64,000 bases of DNA from Lachnospiraceae bacterium (GCA_017503735.1 JAFVSN010000004.1:62001-126000); one strand, 5' to 3'; shown: positions 10,030 to 18,209, numbered from the stretch's first letter. Numbers and translations: made by a program. Notes: a model not told the origin generated them from the letters alone.

Positions 10030-10686
10030 ATGTCGGAGGCCTACCGAATCGTTTACCGGGGCGGTGTAGGAGAGATTATCGAAAAGAAATCCCGCTTTAT
10101 CGCTACCGTTATTCCGATTTCTTCGGAGGAGGAGGCTCTTGCCTTTATCGAACAAAAGAAAAAAGAGTACTGGGATGCTTCCCACAATTGCTCGGCATAC
10201 ACCTTAGGCATGCGCCACGAAACCGCACGTTGCAGTGATGACGGCGAACCGCAGAAAACCGCGGGACGTCCCATGCTTGATGTTTTATTAAACGAAGATG
10301 TCCACAATGTCTGTGTGGTGGTTACCCGCTATTTCGGCGGAACTCTTTTGGGCACCGGCGGACTTGTCCGGGCTTATCAGGCAGCAACAAAAGCCGGTCT
10401 GGATGCCAGCGTCATTACAGAAAAAATATACGGCATTCCGATTTCTGTCATTACTGACTATAACAGCATCGGAAAGCTTCAATATATTATTGCGCAGATG
10501 GAGCTGTTTACCCAGGAAACACTGTACACGGACGTCGTTACCGTCACGGTACTTACCACGCCGGACTCCTCCTCTGCTTTTATCAAAAAAGTTACGGAAG
10601 CAACTTCCGGCAAAGCCGTGATTACCGAACTGGACCCGGTATGGTTTTGTATTATCGATCATTCGCCTGTTTTCTTTTCCGAATAA
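10030..10686 (+). CDS. YigZ/IMPACT family protein
   Basis: A 218-residue member of the YigZ family (UPF0029 N-terminal domain plus a small C-terminal alpha/beta domain), related to eukaryotic IMPACT. Family blocks include KKSRFIATV, DASHNCSAYTLG, CSDDGEPQKTAGRPML and VTRYFGGTLLGTGGLVRAY. The biochemical role in bacteria is not settled. Start supported by GAAGGGAGAAA. It is probably co-transcribed with the penicillin-binding protein 78 nt downstream, since no terminator intervenes. Confidence 0.9.
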   Translation: MSEAYRIVYRGGVGEIIEKKSRFIATVIPISSEEEALAFIEQKKKEYWDASHNCSAYTLGMRHETARCSDDGEPQKTAGRPMLDVLLNEDVHNVCVVVTRYFGGTLLGTGGLVRAYQAATKAGLDASVITEKIYGIPISVITDYNSIGKLQYIIAQMELFTQETLYTDVVTVTVLTTPDSSSAFIKKVTEATSGKAVITELDPVWFCIIDHSPVFFSE

Positions 10687-10764
10687 TGTTCCGAAATTCG
10701 GAAAAAATTTCTAATAAGAACGGATGCTTGCATCGACACCAAAGTATGTAAGGAAGGGATTTGT

Positions 10765-13554
10765 ATGAATTTCAGCAGAGAAGAAACCAATAAAAAATTA
10801 AAAAATCTCAAAACCCGCTCCAAGCGGCTGTCCTCCAAGTTAAACGTAACGGTCTTCCGTTTGTTTTTGCTTGGAGTTGTCTTCGTTTGCGCGATGGGCG
10901 TTGCAGCCGTAGCCGGTATCGTAAACGGTTTGTCCGCCACTGTACCGAGCATTGATTTGATCAACGTGGTTCCTTCCGGTTACGCTTCCAACACCTACTA
11001 CCGGGACGGCTCCCATGCCCAAACCCTGGCAGGCGTTGAAGCAAACCGTGACTATATCGAAATCATCTACCTCCCGGAATATGTCAAATATGCATTTGTC
11101 GCAATGGAAGATGAACGTTTTTACGAGCATGACGGCATCGATGTACGAGGCATTCTCCGTGCCCTCGTTTCCAACTTAAAAGAAGGCAATCTTGATTACG
11201 GTGCCAGTACCATTACCCAACAGCTTTTAAAAAACCAGGTATTCGGCGGCGGTAACGAGGACAACCCAATTGTAAAAATTGTCCGCAAGGTGCAGGAACA
11301 ATTCCTGGCGGTAGAGCTGGAAAGCAAATTGTCCAAAGATACAATTCTGGAGTATTACATCAACACCGTAAACTACGGTAATACCGCTTACGGTCTTCAG
11401 ACTGCGGCAAAGGTTTACTTTGCCAAAGACGCAAAGGATTTGACCCTTTCCGAAGTCGCCGTCCTTGCCGCAATTCCGTGGTCTCCGACCTTACAAAATC
11501 CGATTCACTACCCGGAAGATAATGCGGAACGTCGTAAAAACTGTCTGAACCTTATGCTTGACAACGGTTTCTGTACCCAGGCGGAGTACGACGAAGCAAT
11601 GGCTGATGACCCATACAGTCGTATTCAAATGGTGGCACAGGAAAAGACCGAAAATTCCTATTACAGCTACTTTACCGATGCGGTAATTGATTCGGTCATT
11701 CATGATTTGGTAGAAAAGAAAGGCTATACTCAGGCACAAGCCACTTCCATGGTCTACACCGACGGTTTAAGTATTTATACCACGCAAGACCGTGAGATAC
11801 AAAATATTTGTGACGAAGTATATACTGACGAATCCATGTTCCCGCCTTTCGGAACCGGGGATAAGGAAGGTTCTCTTTATGAACTGAGTTATGCCCTTTC
11901 GGTACAGAAGGCGGACGGAACGGTAATTCATTATCAGTTATCCGACCTGATTTCCTATTTTGACAGCTTCAAAAATGACGATTCCGTTGTTGTACAACTG
12001 AACAAAGGCGTATATCAGTTACTTTGTAAAAGTGACGAATCCATGACCGCATATTTGGATGAATTTTATTCTGCCCATGTGGCACAGGCAAACGAAGAAA
12101 CCGGAGAAAAAGGAGATCTCGTTTTGGGTGAACGTCGTAACTTCACTGCCCAGCCGCAATCCTCCTTCTGTCTGATGGATCAATCCACCGGCCAGGTTCT
12201 TGCCCTTGTGGGCGGACGCGGCGAAAAAACCGGTAGCCGTACCTTAAATCGTGCTACTACCACAACCCGTGCGGTAGGTTCCACCTTTAAAGTTTTGGCC
12301 GCTTTTTTACCGGCAATCGATTCCGCCGGCATGACACTTACCACTCCGATTGATGACCTGCCGTACTATTATCCGAATTCCCAAAAGGAAGTGATTAACT
12401 GGTGGGCAAAAGGAAAGAAAGAATACTTTAACGGACCGTATTACGGGTTAAACACGGTCCGCCGCGGTATTTCATATTCCATGAATATCGTAGCGGTGCG
12501 GGCACTGGAAGCGGTTTCTCCACAAATTTCTTATAATTATTTAAAAAAGTTGGGATTCTCCACCTTAGTAGATTCCCGTTACGATGAAGCCAGCGGACAG
12601 ACCTTTACCGACATCAACCTTTCCCTGGCACTGGGCGGTTTAACCGATGGTGTTACCAACCTGGAACTTACCGCAGCTTATGCCACTGTTGCAAACGGCG
12701 GTGTATACAACAAACCTTATTTGTATACCAAGGTTCTGGACCATGACGGACGTGTGATTCTTTCCAACGAAACCGACTCTACGCAGGTCATTAAAACCTC
12801 TACGGCATATCTGCTGACCAGCGCCATGGTAGATACCGTTTCCGGCGGAAGCGGTGTAGGTACCGGTAGCCGTTTGAAATTCACGGACTACAAGATGCCG
12901 GTAGCCGGAAAAACCGGTACCGCATCTAACAACAATGACTTATGGTTCTGTGGATATACCCCTTATTATACCGCATCGATTTGGTCCGGATTTGATAATA
13001 ACTTCAGCCAAATAGACACGAAATATCAACAGATCATGTGGAGAACCATCATGGAACGAATCCATGCCGAGAAGGAGTTACCGTACAAAGAATTTACCGT
13101 GCCGGATTCCGTTGTAACTGCAAAAATATGTACAAAATCCGGAAAACTTGCCATTGACGGAATATGCGACCACGCAAGCGGCGGTTCCACCGTCCGTACC
13201 GAATATTTCGCAAAAGGTACGGTTCCTTTGGAAAAATGCGATGTTCACATCAAAGCTTCCATCTGTTCCGATTCCAAGAAGCTGGCAGGTGCCGGTTGTC
13301 CTCCGGAACATGTTGCCGAAAAAATATTGTTAATAAAGAACGAACCGGAGTTATTAGACTGGGAAGGCAATGTAATCGAGTACACCACAACGGATACACC
13401 AAACCTTCTTCCTACGGGAGAAGACGCAATCTGTGCACTCCATAACATGATTACACCGACCCCGGACCCGTTAAATCCGGATCTCCCTGTAACTCCGACG
13501 CCGGAGCTTACAGATACACCGAATCCGTTAACCTTGGACCCACTTCTCTACTAA
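10765..13554 (+). CDS. class A penicillin-binding protein (PBP1A-type)
   Basis: A 929-residue bifunctional peptidoglycan synthase. A short cytoplasmic N-terminus and one membrane anchor (about residues 30-55) precede the GT51 glycosyltransferase domain with EDERFYEHDGID and STITQQLLKNQV, then the transpeptidase domain with the acylation motif STFK (Ser506), SYSMN and KTGTAS (Lys716). A spacer of about 110 residues between the domains and a threonine/proline-rich tail (TPTPDPLNPDLPVTPTPEL) follow the clostridial pattern. Two CS..K-type cysteine pairs lie before the tail. Ribosome binding site AGGAAGGG. luxS follows 18 nt after the stop, suggesting one transcript. Confidence 0.95.
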   Translation: MNFSREETNKKLKNLKTRSKRLSSKLNVTVFRLFLLGVVFVCAMGVAAVAGIVNGLSATVPSIDLINVVPSGYASNTYYRDGSHAQTLAGVEANRDYIEIIYLPEYVKYAFVAMEDERFYEHDGIDVRGILRALVSNLKEGNLDYGASTITQQLLKNQVFGGGNEDNPIVKIVRKVQEQFLAVELESKLSKDTILEYYINTVNYGNTAYGLQTAAKVYFAKDAKDLTLSEVAVLAAIPWSPTLQNPIHYPEDNAERRKNCLNLMLDNGFCTQAEYDEAMADDPYSRIQMVAQEKTENSYYSYFTDAVIDSVIHDLVEKKGYTQAQATSMVYTDGLSIYTTQDREIQNICDEVYTDESMFPPFGTGDKEGSLYELSYALSVQKADGTVIHYQLSDLISYFDSFKNDDSVVVQLNKGVYQLLCKSDESMTAYLDEFYSAHVAQANEETGEKGDLVLGERRNFTAQPQSSFCLMDQSTGQVLALVGGRGEKTGSRTLNRATTTTRAVGSTFKVLAAFLPAIDSAGMTLTTPIDDLPYYYPNSQKEVINWWAKGKKEYFNGPYYGLNTVRRGISYSMNIVAVRALEAVSPQISYNYLKKLGFSTLVDSRYDEASGQTFTDINLSLALGGLTDGVTNLELTAAYATVANGGVYNKPYLYTKVLDHDGRVILSNETDSTQVIKTSTAYLLTSAMVDTVSGGSGVGTGSRLKFTDYKMPVAGKTGTASNNNDLWFCGYTPYYTASIWSGFDNNFSQIDTKYQQIMWRTIMERIHAEKELPYKEFTVPDSVVTAKICTKSGKLAIDGICDHASGGSTVRTEYFAKGTVPLEKCDVHIKASICSDSKKLAGAGCPPEHVAEKILLIKNEPELLDWEGNVIEYTTTDTPNLLPTGEDAICALHNMITPTPDPLNPDLPVTPTPELTDTPNPLTLDPLLY

Positions 13555-13572
13555 ATACAAAGGAGTCTTCAT

Positions 13573-14049
13573 ATGAAAACGATTGCAAGCTTTACCATTA
13601 ATCATTTGACCTTATTACCGGGCGTTTATGTATCCAGAAAGGATTCCGTGGGCGATTCCGTAGTAACTACTTTCGATTTACGTGTCACAAGACCGAATGC
13701 CGAGCCGGTTATGAACACGGCCGAAGTACACACCATTGAGCATCTGGCAGCAACCTTCTTACGGAACCACCCGGATTTCGGTTCCCGTATCGTCTACTTC
13801 GGACCCATGGGCTGTCGTACCGGCTTCTATCTCCTGCTTGCGGGAGATTACGAATCTGCGGATATCCTTCCGTTGCTTCGTGAATTATTTGCTTTTATAC
13901 GCGACTACAAAGACGATGTTCCGGGAGCTTCCGCAATCGAGTGCGGCAATTATCTGGACATGAACCTTCCGATGGCAAATTACTACGGTGCCCGTTATTT
14001 GGAAGTGTTGGAAAACATCACTCCGGATCGTCTGGTATATCCCGATTGA
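13573..14049 (+). CDS. luxS: S-ribosylhomocysteine lyase LuxS
   Basis: A 158-residue LuxS, which splits S-ribosylhomocysteine into homocysteine and the autoinducer-2 precursor in the activated methyl cycle. The metal site is intact: HTIEH (His53, His57), and Cys124 in AIECGNYLDM; catalytic Cys81 lies in GPMGCRTGFYL. Length matches the family. AAAGGAG precedes the start. It ends the YigZ-PBP-luxS transcription unit before a clear terminator. Whether AI-2 is used as a signal here or luxS is only metabolic cannot be told from sequence. Confidence 0.97.
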   Translation: MKTIASFTINHLTLLPGVYVSRKDSVGDSVVTTFDLRVTRPNAEPVMNTAEVHTIEHLAATFLRNHPDFGSRIVYFGPMGCRTGFYLLLAGDYESADILPLLRELFAFIRDYKDDVPGASAIECGNYLDMNLPMANYYGARYLEVLENITPDRLVYPD

Positions 14050-14079
14050 TTCTCCTTACGCAATCTCTATAAAGTAAAA

Positions 14080-14103
14080 AGAGAACGGTTTCGGCCGTTC
14101 TCT
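14080..14103 (+). terminator. terminator after luxS (bidirectional)
   Basis: Nine-pair G/C-rich stem (AGAGAACGG / CCGTTCTCT) with a 6-nt loop, then TATTTTG. It also lies downstream of the converging DUF4097 gene and has an A-run on its 5' side, so it can serve both. Confidence 0.85.
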
Positions 14104-14161
14104 TATTTTGCTCCTTATTCTATTATACCTATCGAATCCTCTCTACTCCCACCATTATTCA

Positions 14162-15160
14162 CTACTCGTTTTCCGGTGTATTAAATTCCACATTAACCGA
14201 GCCACTACCGGAGTCAATTAAAAACTCACCCTTTACATTGGAACCGTAACTTCCGTCATCCACTTTCTTTCCGTTGATACGAAACGTACCGGAACCGCAC
14301 TCTGCCTTCACACGATACTCCTCTTCACTTCCGTCAATCCGAAGATTCAGCGCACCGCTTCCGGTTTCAAATTCACAAGTCCCGGTCAATATTCCGGAAT
14401 AAGTAACCGCACCGGAACCGGTATCCACATTTGCCTCTGTTGCTTCCGTATTCTCCATCCGTACCGTTCCGGAACCGGTATCCAAGACAAGGATTCCCAA
14501 CTTCGAGTCATCTACCGTCACTCCGCCGGAACCGCTGTATATTTCCGTTTCAGACATCGTTGCGCCGGAGATCTTCACTCTTCCGGAACCACTGTCCACA
14601 TACATATGATCCGCTGTTACATTCTCTACCGTTACCCTCCCGGAACCGCTGTCCACGGTAAGATTCTCCGTCACAACATCCGTCATAGTTACGGCACCGG
14701 AACCGCTTAAAATCTTGATCTGTTCTGTTGAGAGTTCAGCCGGAATTGTTACAACCACGGTTTCCCTTTTCGATCCACCCGTAACTCCGAAATTAAAATC
14801 AAAAATGAAGTTAAACTTAGGAGTTTCCTCTACAATACTGAATTCTCCGTTTGCCTGACGAATCGTATAATCATCGGTTACATTTTCCGCATTGATTGCT
14901 AATACATCTCCCTTTTTTACCGTAATTTCCGCATTACAATCTATCAAAACACTTGTAATTCCCAGTTCTGTTGCCTTTTCTAAAGAATACTCTTCCGAAA
15001 GGCTGATTCGTTCTTTATCTTCTCCCGTTAATACACTGATTCCCGCAATCCCTGTCGTCACTCCCATCACAACCGATACAATCGTTCCTAAAATTACAAC
15101 CGATAAAAAGATGGCAAATGCCATGGCACAATATTTGATTACCTTTTGTATTCCGTTCAT
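14162..15160 (-). CDS. DUF4097-type membrane-anchored beta-repeat protein
   Basis: A 332-residue protein with one N-terminal membrane segment (about 8-40) and an extracellular beta-rich domain. From about residue 150 it shows a regular motif SGSG (or TGSG/CGSG) every 18-22 residues, eight or nine times, each followed by a short strand such as RVTVENV or AVTYSG. This is the pattern of a right-handed beta-solenoid of the DUF4097 family. Its start overlaps the stop of the LiaF-like gene as ATGA, with GGAGGAG upstream, so the two are translationally coupled. Envelope-stress sensing is a guess based on the partner. Confidence 0.85.
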   Translation of the reverse strand: MNGIQKVIKYCAMAFAIFLSVVILGTIVSVVMGVTTGIAGISVLTGEDKERISLSEEYSLEKATELGITSVLIDCNAEITVKKGDVLAINAENVTDDYTIRQANGEFSIVEETPKFNFIFDFNFGVTGGSKRETVVVTIPAELSTEQIKILSGSGAVTMTDVVTENLTVDSGSGRVTVENVTADHMYVDSGSGRVKISGATMSETEIYSGSGGVTVDDSKLGILVLDTGSGTVRMENTEATEANVDTGSGAVTYSGILTGTCEFETGSGALNLRIDGSEEEYRVKAECGSGTFRINGKKVDDGSYGSNVKGEFLIDSGSGSVNVEFNTPENE

Positions 15161-15813
15161 TTAATATCCACTCCTCCAAACAAACATATTGCATTTACAT
15201 ATAACACCGGACCGCTGTTCTGATTTGCTACATGACTTTTTGCTCCACCGAACAGTTCCGTTCGTTTTACCTTTACATCAACTCCTGCCGGTACCTTAAT
15301 ATCAATTCCTCCGAAAATCGCACAAGCCTCTATCACTGCACCATCCTCTATGGCAACATCCCTTAAATCCAAATCCAGTCCTCCGAACACCGCATCTGCC
15401 TCACACCCCATAAACGGTGACTCCGTTGCCGTAATCACATTTCCGGCAAACGTTGCCGAATATCCCTGAGTACCGTCATAATGCCGTCTCATTCCTCCAA
15501 ATAAACTTCGGAATAAAATACATAAACCGATCACAAAGAAAATTGCCGGCACTAAAATCTTACCGAGCATTCCTCTTTCAATGATACGGTTCCGTTCCAA
15601 TAACAAAAGAACACCGCATACCAGAAAAATGGAATTTACCGGACGTACGCCGTTTTTAATCATGCCGATTAAACTCGGAACAATAATAAACAAAGTCCAC
15701 CATCCCGGAAACAATACCGGTACCTCCCAAAATCCCATTACCTTACCAAACACGAAGACTCCGATGGCAATCCATAACAGCCCCCATAAAATATTCGCCA
15801 GTTTCTCTCTCAT
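15157..15813 (-). CDS. LiaF-like cell-wall-stress membrane protein
   Basis: A 218-residue protein with four closely spaced membrane segments in the first half (residues about 8-100) and a C-terminal LiaF-type beta-domain with the repeated GGxDxxL/V pattern (AVFGGLDLDLRD, AIFGGIDIKVPAGVDVKVK, LFGGAKSHV, CLFGGVDIK). LiaF proteins modulate envelope-stress two-component systems in Bacilli, but no LiaRS genes are adjacent here. First gene of a two-gene operon with the DUF4097 gene. Confidence 0.82.
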   Translation of the reverse strand: MREKLANILWGLLWIAIGVFVFGKVMGFWEVPVLFPGWWTLFIIVPSLIGMIKNGVRPVNSIFLVCGVLLLLERNRIIERGMLGKILVPAIFFVIGLCILFRSLFGGMRRHYDGTQGYSATFAGNVITATESPFMGCEADAVFGGLDLDLRDVAIEDGAVIEACAIFGGIDIKVPAGVDVKVKRTELFGGAKSHVANQNSGPVLYVNAICLFGGVDIK

Positions 15814-15944
15814 AAAAAATCCCCTTTCCTTGTTCTCTGACTTGACTTTATTTTACCCCACACCTTCTCAAAGTTCAAGTTAGAAGCTCATTAGTTTTTT
15901 CTAATCAATTTTTAATCTTCTCGTTAGCTCGTCGCCAGTCAAAA

Positions 15945-16302
15945 GAACGAAACGGGATATACTCTTATCATCCCGCTTTTTTATTATCTTTTCATATTAC
16001 AAACAACTGAAAAACACCCGTGTAAAGGTGAAACTTCGAACTTTGTGCAGGATATTAGACTTTCTTATTACTCCATACAAACATAGCAACGTTTGGACAG
16101 GACGTCCAAACGAGGTCGCGCGCGACACGGATGTCGCGTAATGACCGGTTGCGTCACTTTATAACATACCTGCCGGAGTAATTAGAAAGACTTATATCCG
16201 TAACACGAGAGAAGTTTCGCCTTTACACGGGTGTTTTTCAGGTCGGACATTCAAAAGATAATAAAAAACGGGATGTCCTTAAAGAACATCCCGTTTCGTT
16301 CA
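15945..16302. repeat. large imperfect palindrome (arms about 130 nt)
   Basis: The bases at 15945-16074 read again, reverse-complemented, at 16175-16302. Matching blocks in order are GAACGAAACGGGAT, ATCCCG, TTTTTTATTATCTTTT, CTGAAAAACACCCGTG with TAAAGG, GAAACTTC, GGATAT, AGTCTTTCT-like and ATTACTCC. Each outer end contains a terminator-like hairpin, so the right end doubles as the rplT terminator. The 100-nt centre holds a perfect hairpin CGTTTGGAC-AGGAC-GTCCAAACG and a second one, CGCGACA-CGGA-TGTCGCG. No ORF of note. The interval between liaF-like and rplT contains nothing else that I recognise. Confidence 0.85.
16259..16295 (-). terminator. rho-independent terminator of infC-rpmI-rplT
   Basis: Ten-pair stem AACGGGATGT / ACATCCCGTT with a 9-nt loop, followed on the minus strand by TTTTTTATT. 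It lies 13 nt beyond the rplT stop codon and forms the outer end of the large palindrome. Confidence 0.92.
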
Positions 16303-16307
16303 TAACC

Positions 16308-16664
16308 TTACGCTAACTTAGCCTTTGCAACTTCAACCAATGCTGCAAAACCTTCCGGATCGTTAATAGCCATCTCGGAAAGCATCTTTCTGTTTACCTC
16401 AACCTCAGCTAACTTCAAACCGTACATGAACTTGCTGTAGGAAAGACCGTTCATTCTTGCTGCTGCATTGATACGAGCAATCCATAACTGTCTGAACTGT
16501 CTCTTTCTTTCCTTTCTACCTGCGAAAGAAGAAGTGAGAGCTCTCATAACAGACTGCTTTGCAATTCTGTACTGCTTACTTCTGGCACCTCTGTAACCCT
16601 TAGCCAGCTTTAATACTCTATTATGTCTCTTTTTTGCGTTTAAACCGCCTTTAACTCTTGCCAT
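16308..16664 (-). CDS. rplT: 50S ribosomal protein L20
   Basis: A 118-residue L20, an early assembly protein of the large subunit and in Firmicutes the autogenous repressor of its own operon. The family pattern is clear ([53 protein letters not shown]). Last gene of infC-rpmI-rplT, 27 nt after rpmI. Confidence 0.98.
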   Translation of the reverse strand: MARVKGGLNAKKRHNRVLKLAKGYRGARSKQYRIAKQSVMRALTSSFAGRKERKRQFRQLWIARINAAARMNGLSYSKFMYGLKLAEVEVNRKMLSEMAINDPEGFAALVEVAKAKLA

Positions 16665-16691
16665 TCTGTTTTGCCTCCTTTACACCAAATC

Positions 16692-16889
16692 TTAGAGATA
16701 AGGTAAAATCTTCTTCATATTCTTTTCGTTCGTCTTATCGGTCATGGTAGCTTTTCTTAAATCTCTCTTCGTCTTGGAAGACTTCTTGGTTAAGATATGC
16801 TGCTTACCGGTCTTCATTCTCTTTAACTTACCGGTTCCCGTCATTGTAAAACGCTTTGCTGCTGCCTTATTTGTCTTTAACTTCGGCAT
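16692..16889 (-). CDS. rpmI: 50S ribosomal protein L35
   Basis: A 65-residue basic protein beginning [14 protein letters not shown], the L35 signature, and containing [23 protein letters not shown]. An in-frame extension upstream is rejected because GGAGGATTTACC sits directly before this ATG. Lies between infC and rplT, the standard order. Confidence 0.98.
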   Translation of the reverse strand: MPKLKTNKAAAKRFTMTGTGKLKRMKTGKQHILTKKSSKTKRDLRKATMTDKTNEKNMKKILPYL

Positions 16890-16972
16890 GGTAAATCCTC
16901 CTTCATTGTACGGCTTAACACCGTAATAATTATTATCTGTCTGAAGCACAATCCTGTGCGTTCATGCATCTT

Positions 16973-17479
16973 TTACCGCTTCTCGGCAAGCACCATAATC
17001 ATGCTTCTGCCTTCTAACTTAGCCGGTTTTTCTACTACGGCAACATCGGAAACCTTCTCAAAAAACATATCCAAAACTTCCTTGCCGGTTGCCATATGTG
17101 CCATCTCACGACCGCGGAAACGAAGCGCAACCTTTACTTTATTGCCCTTTTCCACGAACTTACGCGCCTGATTTGCCTTCGTGGTCAAATCATTCACATC
17201 GATATTCGGAGATAACTGAATCTCCTTTACTTCGGTAGTCTTCTGCTTCTTCTTTGCTTCCTTCTCACGTCTTGCCTGCTCGTAACGGTACTTACCGTAA
17301 TCGACAATCTTACAAACCGGCGGCTTTGCGGTCGGCGCAATCTTAACCAGGTCAAGACCGGCTTCCTTAGCCATCTTTAATGCGTCTTTGGCAGACATGA
17401 TTCCAAGCTGCTCTCCGTCATCACCGATCAAACGGATTTCTTTGTCTCTGATTTGCTCGTTTAACATTAACTCGCTAAT
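16973..17479 (-). CDS. infC: translation initiation factor IF-3 with AUU start
   Basis: A 168-residue IF-3: N-domain LNEQIRDKEIRLIGDDGEQLG, linker rich in K/E, C-domain with RFRGREMAH and the ending MIMVLAEKR. The best start is the rare codon ATT: it lies exactly 8 nt after GGAGGT and reads ISELMLNEQIR, while the next ATG (four codons on) has no ribosome binding site. AUU starts are characteristic of infC, because IF-3 discriminates against non-standard start codons and so limits its own synthesis. First gene of infC-rpmI-rplT, behind a perfect promoter and an attenuator leader. Confidence 0.95.
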   Translation of the reverse strand: MSELMLNEQIRDKEIRLIGDDGEQLGIMSAKDALKMAKEAGLDLVKIAPTAKPPVCKIVDYGKYRYEQARREKEAKKKQKTTEVKEIQLSPNIDVNDLTTKANQARKFVEKGNKVKVALRFRGREMAHMATGKEVLDMFFEKVSDVAVVEKPAKLEGRSMIMVLAEKR

Positions 17480-17631
17480 GGTTTTGTACCTCCGTAATAA
17501 AAATATAAAGCGGATAATCACAGATTATCCGCCTAATAATCCCGTCACCGGGAAATCATCTTAACCAGACCTTTTTGCAGTACAATGTACGCGGAAGGTG
17601 AGAGCGGATACTCTGCTTTTGCTTACACAGC
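17480..17631 (-). promoter_or_regulatory. infC operon leader, L20-leader-like attenuator
   Basis: About 150 nt of leader between the promoter and the infC start. It ends with a ten-pair hairpin (GCGGATAATC-TGT-GATTATCCGC, 17510-17532) followed by TTTATATTTTTATT, a ready-made intrinsic terminator just before the infC ribosome binding site. Upstream lies CTCTCACCTTCCGCG and a small CCCGGTGACGGG hairpin. The arrangement matches the L20 autoregulatory leaders of Firmicutes; membership of that RNA family is inferred from position and architecture, not from a covariance model. Confidence 0.75.
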
Positions 17632-17637
17632 TCTTAA

Positions 17638-17666
17638 AGTATACCACGTGATTTCCTAGATGTCAA
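17638..17666 (-). promoter_or_regulatory. sigma-A promoter of infC-rpmI-rplT
   Basis: TTGACA, 17-nt spacer, TATACT on the minus strand; one mismatch to consensus. Confidence 0.88.
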
Positions 17667-17814
17667 GAAGTTTTTTGTTTTTTCACAACACGTCGTAAAA
17701 CTGAACTATTGCGCCATGCACAGATTGGATGTTGTGGCTCCGGCAAACTGAAAGTTTGCGTTGTTGAAGAAAATCATTATATTGAAAATTCGTTTCTTTT
17801 CTTACAGAAATCGC

Positions 17815-17843
17815 TTGAACATTTGTTCGATTTGTGGTATAAT
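17815..17843 (+). promoter_or_regulatory. toxin mRNA promoter
   Basis: TTGAAC, 17-nt spacer, TATAAT; predicted transcription start near 17850. The upstream stretch 17670-17810 holds no recognisable gene, only a small GCAAACT-GAA-AGTTTGC hairpin. Confidence 0.82.
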
Positions 17844-17873
17844 ATTCTTAAGCAACCGTGTACAAGGTGTTAG

Positions 17874-17900
17874 CCTCCCGTACTCATAGTAGAAGGGAGG
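17874..17900 (+). promoter_or_regulatory. ribosome-binding-site-sequestering hairpin of the toxin mRNA
   Basis: CCTCCC (17874-17879) is the exact complement of GGGAGG (17895-17900), which is the Shine-Dalgarno sequence of the toxin ORF. The fold would hide the ribosome binding site in the full-length mRNA, as is usual for type I toxins. Confidence 0.8.
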
Positions 17901-17908
17901 TGGTGCCA

Positions 17909-18007
17909 ATGATGACTGCATACGAAGCGATTTCTCTAATGATTGCATTTGCTATGATGCTCATTGCACTGCTTGCCTACATAGATAGGAACAACAAGCG
18001 AAAATAA
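17909..18007 (+). CDS. small hydrophobic type I toxin, holin-like (TxpA/BsrG/Fst-type)
   Basis: A 32-residue peptide starting MMTAYEAISLMIAFAMMLIA and ending in a charged tail DRNNKRK. One membrane helix (about residues 8-25) after a short polar start with the Y-E-A/S pattern, plus a basic C-terminus, is the signature of the putative holin-like toxins. The start has AGGGAGG 8 nt upstream, buried in a hairpin. Promoter, sequestering hairpin, tiny ORF, bidirectional terminator and a convergent antisense promoter together make a complete type I toxin-antitoxin locus. Which of the two adjacent ATGs is used is unclear. Likely membrane-depolarising when expressed, by family analogy. Confidence 0.85.
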   Translation: MMTAYEAISLMIAFAMMLIALLAYIDRNNKRK

Positions 18008-18103
18008 ATAAACTCACCTATGTACTTGGCCGGTCGTAGGTGAGTTTATTACTTACATAACGATGAAAGGCTAACCACCTTGTGTGGCGGTTGCTTTCTT
18101 TAT
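18000..18103 (-). ncRNA. antisense antitoxin RNA of the type I module
   Basis: Predicted transcript of about 100 nt from the minus-strand promoter at 18110-18138, running towards the toxin gene and ending after the shared 13-pair terminator. It overlaps the last codons and the 3' untranslated region of the toxin mRNA, so the terminator stem-loop is the region of full complementarity. Near its 5' end it can form AACCGCC-ACACA-AGGTGGTT. Its first ~30 nt closely resemble the first ~30 nt of the toxin mRNA. No transcript evidence is available; the call rests on promoter, terminator and position. Confidence 0.7.
18008..18049. terminator. bidirectional terminator shared by toxin mRNA and antisense RNA
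   Basis: Thirteen-pair perfect stem ATAAACTCACCTA / TAGGTGAGTTTAT with a 16-nt loop; T-rich tracts follow on both strands. The stop codon of the toxin lies directly before the stem. Confidence 0.9.
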
Positions 18104-18109
18104 GCTTTA

Positions 18110-18138
18110 ATTATAACATATGCTTTATCTTTTTTCAA
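18110..18138 (-). promoter_or_regulatory. antisense RNA promoter
   Basis: Minus strand TTGAAA, 17-nt spacer, TATAAT: as strong as the opposing toxin promoter, as expected for an antitoxin RNA that must be made in excess. Confidence 0.85.
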
Positions 18139-18209
18139 TGTCTTTTTACTATGTATTTGAGAGTCAAATTTTCAATCGCACCAAAAGGTGCAAAACTGAA
18201 ATTTGTGCA

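Noticed and set aside
17700-17810. Possible transposase or integrase remnant upstream of the toxin promoter
   Set aside because: Only a short hairpin and an 11-codon frame are visible; nothing recognisable at protein level.
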